A DNA stretch of 64,000 bases from Streptomyces marokkonensis (GTDB lineage: Bacteria > Actinomycetota > Actinomycetes > Streptomycetales > Streptomycetaceae): the NCBI RefSeq assembly GCF_008312835.1, contig NZ_VSKS01000028.1, positions 29,668 through 93,667 on the forward strand, given 5' to 3'. Every line of letters starts with the position of its first letter. The stretch's first letter is position 1. Both the position numbers and the translations under genes were made by a program. Shown piece by piece: positions 60,341 through 64,000 of the stretch. Under the pieces are notes generated by a model that did no database searches, had not been told where the DNA came from, and saw only the letters and a list, made by a program, of their open reading frames with translations.

Positions 60341-60541
60341 CGCATCGGGCGGCACCGGGCCCACCACGACCGCCACCCGGCCCGACGGCACGACCTCCCC
60401 GGCGGGACGGCGGCACCGCCCCCCTGCCGCTTCCGCGGGCGGTCGTGCCTCCCCAGTGCCTCGAGGACCCCGGAGCCGGGGCGGCACGCGCCGGGCTGCG
60501 CGGAGACCCGAACCCAGCGACAACCCCGGGCCCCGGGAGAC

Positions 60542-61252
60542 CTACGCCGCCCCTCGTGGCACGTACGGCTCCGCCGGGGGAAACGGCTCGGGGTCCCGCG
60601 GCCCGAACATCGCCGTCAGCCCCAGATGCAGCATCAGCGCCGCGAACGGCCACGCCAGCAGCGCCCCCTTGGCACTCAGCCTCAGCGGCGCGTCGAAGGT
60701 CACGCCCTCGCCCACGCTCCGGGCCTGAGCGATCACGTCCTGCGCCGGCCCGAGCCACACCCCCAGCCGCCACGCCAGCACCGACCCCAGCAGCCCTCCC
60801 GCCGCCAGCGCCACCACCAGCGGCACACCGCCGCGCCGGCGGACCAGGAACACGACCAGCGCGCTCACGGCGCCGAACCCCAGAGCGAGGAGCGTGAACG
60901 TGCCGTCCACCCCGATGCCCTGCTCGCCCTCGGAGTCCTTGAGGTAGACGGCCCAGTTGCCACCGGCCACGTCACCCACCAGCGGCACACGCGGCGCCAG
61001 CCACCACCACAGCACCCCGAGCAGCACCCCGCCGAGCGCCACCGCCACCGCGGTCACGGCGGCCTCCCGCAGTTCCTTCTTCATCCCGGGGCCGTCCTGT
61101 TCGTCCCACCAGCCGTGCCGGGGACGCCCGGCGGGCCCGGACTTCCCGGCGGGCCGGCCCGAGGCGGCCGCGGACCCGTCGGACGGCGGCTGCCACGCGT
61201 CCTGCGCGGAATGCTCGTGCGGGGGCGGTGGTGGTGTCAGAGGAGCGCTCAC
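60542..61252 (-). CDS. Integral membrane protein of unknown function (DUF2567-like)
   Basis: 236 residues. A Pro/Gly/Ser-rich cytoplasmic N-terminus of about 60 residues is followed by four predicted membrane spans (AVTAVAVALGGVLLGVLWWWLA, FTLLALGFGAVSALVVFLV, LVVALAAGGLLGSVLAW, LLAWPFAALMLHLGLTAMF). An outside loop between the first two contains NWAVYLKDSEGEQG. No transport or catalytic motif is seen. The GTG at 61252 follows GGCAGGG. The 200-nt gap 60341-60541 before its stop has GC-rich palindromes such as CCCCGGGCCCCGGG but no gene. Confidence 0.75.
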   Translation of the reverse strand: MSAPLTPPPPPHEHSAQDAWQPPSDGSAAASGRPAGKSGPAGRPRHGWWDEQDGPGMKKELREAAVTAVAVALGGVLLGVLWWWLAPRVPLVGDVAGGNWAVYLKDSEGEQGIGVDGTFTLLALGFGAVSALVVFLVRRRGGVPLVVALAAGGLLGSVLAWRLGVWLGPAQDVIAQARSVGEGVTFDAPLRLSAKGALLAWPFAALMLHLGLTAMFGPRDPEPFPPAEPYVPRGAA

Positions 61253-61286
61253 CCTGCCATCGTGCCAGGCCCGGCTGTGCGGCGCG

Positions 61287-62198
61287 TCACCGGACGGCTG
61301 CCCTGCGGTACGCCCAGGTCGCCACGGCCAGCGACAGCACGCCGACGCCCCCGCACACGGCGAGGTCACCGAGCACACGGGCCCAGTCGGGGTGCGGTCC
61401 GAAGGTCCGCGCGAAGGCCTCGACGCCGTACGTCGACGGCAGGAGGTCCCGGGCGAGACGCACCGCCTCCGGCATCCGCTCCGGCGGCAGTACGCCCAGC
61501 AGCAGTGCCGCGGACATGCCGAGCTGGCCGAGCAGGGTGGCCAGTTCCGGCCGGGGAGCGAGCAGGCCGAGGGCCGCTCCGAGCCCGGCGAGCGCGGCGC
61601 CCGCGAGCGGGATCACCGCGATCAGGATCCACAGGTTCGCCAGCGGCAGCCCGAACAGCGCGCAGCCGAAGACGGCGGTCACGACCGTTCCGGGCACGGT
61701 GAACGACGCGTACGCGCCCGCCGCGCCCAGCACCACGGCCGCCGGCGGCACGGGCAGGGTCGCGTAGTGGTCGAGGCCGCCGCTGGCCCGCAGCTGGCCG
61801 AAGTACTGGGCGAGGAGGTTCAGCGCGACGAACGCCACGACCAGCACGGCCGAGCCGGCGACCACGGCCTGCGCCTCTCCGCCGCCGTCCACGACCCCGC
61901 GCATCAGGATCATGATGCCGATCGACTGGAACGTCGCCACGAACAGCAGCGGGATCCGCGCGACCCGGGCCCGGGACAGCTGCGCCCGGTACACGGCCGC
62001 GAGCGACGGCCACATCCGTGCCCGGGGGCCGAGCTCGGCCGCTTCCGGCGCGGTCCCCTCCACGGCCAGGGCGCCGCCCGGCAGGACATCGGCGGGTACG
62101 ACACTCACGTCGTGCTGCTCTCCTTCGCTCGGAGGTCCGCCCGGATCCGCTCCGGCGGTCGCCCTGTTGCGTACGGATGACGCGGCCCGTGTGCTCAC
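61287..62198 (-). CDS. ABC-2 type transporter permease
   Basis: 303 residues. A 60-residue cytoplasmic N-terminus leads into six membrane spans of the ABC-2 type (RIPLLFVATFQSIGIMILMRGVV, AVVAGSAVLVVAFVALNLLAQYFG and four more). GGLDHYATLPVPPAAVVLG is the coupling-helix region, and LLPSTYGVEAFARTFGP is a family-typical loop. It forms an exporter with the ATPase encoded directly upstream, whose stop overlaps its GTG start (GTGA). The substrate is unknown. Confidence 0.87.
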   Translation of the reverse strand: MSTRAASSVRNRATAGADPGGPPSEGEQHDVSVVPADVLPGGALAVEGTAPEAAELGPRARMWPSLAAVYRAQLSRARVARIPLLFVATFQSIGIMILMRGVVDGGGEAQAVVAGSAVLVVAFVALNLLAQYFGQLRASGGLDHYATLPVPPAAVVLGAAGAYASFTVPGTVVTAVFGCALFGLPLANLWILIAVIPLAGAALAGLGAALGLLAPRPELATLLGQLGMSAALLLGVLPPERMPEAVRLARDLLPSTYGVEAFARTFGPHPDWARVLGDLAVCGGVGVLSLAVATWAYRRAAVR

Positions 62199-63214
62199 GC
62201 CTTCACCAGTCCCTGTCGTACGGCACCGCCCAGCGCCAGGTAGACGTCCTCCAGGCTGGGCGTGGCCAGCGTGAAGTCGTCCAGGGCGGCGAAGGCGGCG
62301 CCGCCGGTGACGGTGGCGACGACCGTACGGGCCTCCTCGGGCGCCAGCCGCAGGGTCCAGCGGCGGCCGGACTCGACGACCCGGTCGTGCAGCGCGGCGA
62401 CCTCCGGCACGTGCAGGGGTGCGGCCTCGCGCCACACCAGGTCGACCCGGACCTCGCCGGCGACCTGTTCCTTGAGCCCGGCCGGGGTGTCACAGGCGAT
62501 GACCCGGCCGCGGTCGAGCACCGCGACCCGGTCGAGGACGGTCTCGGCCTCGATGACGTTGTGGGTGACCAGCAGGACGGTCGAACCGTGCTCGGCGCGG
62601 CGCCGGTCGACGGCGGACCACACCGCGCGCCGGGCCACCGGGTCCATGCCGGTGGTGGGCTCGTCGAGCACGAGCAGGGGGCGCTCCCCCACCAGCGCGG
62701 CGGCGAAGCAGGCGAGCCTGCGCTGGCCCCCGGAGAGCTTCTTCAGCGGGCGCCCGGCGAGCGGGGCGAGCCCCAGTTCGTCCAGGACGTCGTCCCGCTC
62801 GGCCCGTGCCCGGCGCACGGCGAGCCCGCGCAGCCGGCCGGTGGTCTCGGCGGCGAGGGACACGGTCAGCTCGTCGAGGGCGCTGGACTCCTGGCCGAGG
62901 TAGGCGAGGATGCGTGAGGCCCGCTCGGGGTGGCGCACGATGTCGTGGCCGAGTATCTCCACGCTTCCGCTGTCGGGCCGCATCAGGCCGGTCAGCTGGC
63001 GTACGAGGGTGGACTTTCCGGCGCCGTTGGGCCCGAGCAGGCCGAAGATTTCACCGCGCCGGATGTCGAGCGTCACGTCGTCGGTGGCCCGGACCTCGGG
63101 TGTCGCGGGAACCCCGCGCCGGCCGCGCACCGCCGGATAGGTCTTGGTCAGCCCGCGCACCGCACACACGGCACCACCACGGTGCCGGGGTGCCTCTGCC
63201 GCGCGCGTATTCAC
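62195..63214 (-). CDS. ABC transporter ATP-binding protein (exporter, drug-resistance type)
   Basis: 339 residues. Walker A GPNGAGKST at 61-69, signature LSGGQRRLACFAAAL, Walker B LLVLDEPTTGMDP and switch VTHNVIEAE are intact. A C-terminal domain of about 90 residues (EVRVDLVWREAAPL, LEDVYLALGG) follows as in CcmA/DrrA-like ATPases. The GTG at 63214 has no ribosome site, but TAGGCT (63223-63228) ends 8 nt upstream, indicating a leaderless mRNA. It works with the permease downstream. Confidence 0.92.
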   Translation of the reverse strand: MNTRAAEAPRHRGGAVCAVRGLTKTYPAVRGRRGVPATPEVRATDDVTLDIRRGEIFGLLGPNGAGKSTLVRQLTGLMRPDSGSVEILGHDIVRHPERASRILAYLGQESSALDELTVSLAAETTGRLRGLAVRRARAERDDVLDELGLAPLAGRPLKKLSGGQRRLACFAAALVGERPLLVLDEPTTGMDPVARRAVWSAVDRRRAEHGSTVLLVTHNVIEAETVLDRVAVLDRGRVIACDTPAGLKEQVAGEVRVDLVWREAAPLHVPEVAALHDRVVESGRRWTLRLAPEEARTVVATVTGGAAFAALDDFTLATPSLEDVYLALGGAVRQGLVKA

Positions 63215-63222
63215 AAGGGACG

Positions 63223-63244
63223 AGCCTACGGGGTCGGGAACCCC
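63223..63244 (-). promoter_or_regulatory. Leaderless promoter with overlapping inverted repeat
   Basis: On the minus strand TAGGCT (63228-63223) is the -10 box, 8 nt before the GTG. Just upstream lies GGGGT-n5-ACCCC (63230-63244), placed where a repressor would block polymerase. Confidence 0.4.
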
Positions 63245-63392
63245 GGCCGCTCCTCGGGTCGCTCTCCCGCCGCGCGTCCCGCGCCGCCGGGGCGGGCTCC
63301 GACGGGCCCGCCCCTGCCGGAGCTCCGGGGAATCGCCCGCTCGCTCACCGTGTTCACCCGTCGTCCGCGCGAACGATCGACAAGGAGCCGTC

Positions 63393-63797
63393 ATGACCGA
63401 CGAACCCGCTGTCCGTGAACTGCGCCTGGTGGTCACGGCCGCCGACTACGAGGCGGCCCTGCACTTCTACCGCGACGTCCTGGGGCTGACCGAGCGTGCC
63501 GCGTTCTCGTCCCCCGACGGCCGGGTCACCATCCTCGACGCGGGGCGGGCCACCCTGGAGCTGACCGATCCGAACCACGCCGCCTTCATCGACGAGGTCG
63601 AGGTCGGGCGACGTGTGGTTGGTCACGTCCGGGTCGCGTTCCAGGTCGACGACTCCGTCGCCACCACCTCGAAGCTGGCCGCCGCCGGGGCCGAGGTGAT
63701 CGCCGAGCCGACGCGTACCCCCTGGAACTCGCTGAACTCGCGGCTCGAGGCACCGGGCGCGCTCCAGCTGACCCTCTTCACCGAACTCGACGACTAG
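63393..63797 (+). CDS. VOC (glyoxalase) family protein
   Basis: 134 residues. ELRLVVTAADYEAALHFYRDVLGLTER is the first VOC repeat. GHVRVAFQVDDSVATTSKLAAAGAEVI is the second, and APGALQLTLFTEL ends the fold. Glu in LELTDP and the C-terminal strand are possible metal ligands. AAGGAG lies 6 nt before the ATG. The stop codon TAG is part of the CTAG that borders an inverted-repeat element, so an insertion took place exactly at the end of this gene without changing the protein. Confidence 0.87.
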   Translation: MTDEPAVRELRLVVTAADYEAALHFYRDVLGLTERAAFSSPDGRVTILDAGRATLELTDPNHAAFIDEVEVGRRVVGHVRVAFQVDDSVATTSKLAAAGAEVIAEPTRTPWNSLNSRLEAPGALQLTLFTELDD

Positions 63798-63880
63798 GGC
63801 CTGCCGTTTGGATCAGGCCGCAGGAAACAGACGGCGCCTCGTCAGCGCGTCTGCGGCGTGATCCGAGCGACAGGCCCTAG
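63794..63880. repeat. 87-bp CTAG-flanked inverted-repeat element (MITE-like)
   Basis: CTAGGGCCTGCCGTTTGGATCA (63794-63815) is inverted at 63859-63880 with three mismatches. The inside also pairs partly (GCCGCAG near 63817 with CTGCGGC near 63851), so the whole unit can fold into one long hairpin. It has no coding capacity. The CTAG at both outer ends fits a YTAR-type target, as used by IS5-like elements. It may also act as the terminator of the VOC gene. Confidence 0.6.
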
Positions 63881-63881
63881 A

Positions 63882-64000
63882 TGTGCTGTTCCGGGACGTT
63901 GGTGACACGCATGCTGGGTGCTTGAACGGGTGAGGGCCTTCTGGGTTCGGTGTGGATTGCGACATCTACGCCCGACCGCCAGGAGGCCCTCGTGTCCCAC
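63882..64000 (+). mobile_element. Left end of a probable IS481-type insertion sequence (cut by window edge)
   Basis: The sequence after the MITE-like repeat begins GATGTGCTGTTCCGGGACG, with a TGT-type terminus. It continues about 110 nt without a gene to AGGAGG (63981-63986) and the start codon at 63992. The leader and the first codons resemble IS481-family elements, but the terminal repeat cannot be checked because the other end is outside the window. Confidence 0.45.
63992..64000 (+). CDS. First codons of a probable transposase (partial)
   Basis: GTG TCC CAC (Met-Ser-His) follows AGGAGG by 5 nt at the very end of the window. MSH is a usual beginning of IS481-family transposases. Three codons are not enough for a firm call; the upstream leader is the main support. 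Confidence 0.4.

Noticed and set aside
60341-60541. A gene in the gap between the YbaK gene and the DUF2567-like gene
   Set aside because: The open frames here are short, Pro/Arg-rich continuations of shadows, with no ribosome site. Only GC-rich palindromes that might terminate transcription are present.

Overview
The window is a 64 kb piece of a high-GC actinomycete chromosome, almost certainly a Streptomyces. The signs are about 70% GC with strong third-position GC bias, GTG starts and GTGA/ATGA stop-start overlaps, Tat and lipoprotein signals, a chitosanase relic, TrpM, and a PriA-type HisA. From memory, the gene order matches the Streptomyces coelicolor region that runs from polA through livKHMGF, pyk, gltBD, lgt, the trp genes and the his operon. 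It is core chromosome and mostly housekeeping.

Layout. 1-517: start of polA, leaving on the minus strand. 711-4636: FdhF/YdeP-type molybdo-oxidoreductase, hotdog thioesterase and two small exported proteins. 4925-10662: complete branched-chain amino acid ABC importer (livK-H-M-G-F), closed by a strong hairpin. 10752-13938 (minus): ANTAR response regulator, then across an unusual tRNA(CAA), pyruvate kinase and a SIMPL-domain protein. 14090-15895: Tat-exported 5'-nucleotidase. 15909-18703 (minus): an orphan two-gene siderophore-type operon (PLP decarboxylase plus N-hydroxylase). 18871-22446 (minus): aminopeptidase N, an orphan receiver protein and chorismate mutase. 22556-25273: a zinc metallopeptidase-like protein, a vWA protein and a rhomboid protease. 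25299-25772: remnant of a GH46 chitosanase gene. 25902-32004 (minus): glutamate synthase gltB-gltD. 32373-33104 (minus): VIT1/CCC1 iron/manganese transporter.

33366-40262 is the most unusual coding block. It holds four consecutive, translationally coupled ADP-ribosylglycohydrolase (DraG) family genes followed by a CaiB/BaiF CoA-transferase and a CitE-like lyase. 40338-49170 (minus): hisI-trpE, three small membrane-protein genes, trpC, trpM, trpB, trpA, then a DsbA-like oxidoreductase and lgt. 49255-50312: two small enzymes. 50316-56044 (minus): histidine operon hisD-C-B-(52-aa membrane protein)-H-priA-ridA-hisF. No trpF is present in the trp block, and PriA (HisA/TrpF) links the two pathways. 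56238-63797: a membrane protein with right-handed beta-helix-like repeats, a repeat-type protein, a LON-domain protein, a YbaK deacylase, a membrane protein, an ABC exporter and a VOC protein. 63794-64000: an 87-bp CTAG-flanked inverted-repeat element abutting the start of what looks like an IS481-type transposase, which runs off the right edge.

Several genes appear to be leaderless, with a TAGGCT-type -10 box 6-8 nt before the start codon. No CRISPR array, rRNA, prophage or secondary-metabolite cluster was seen.
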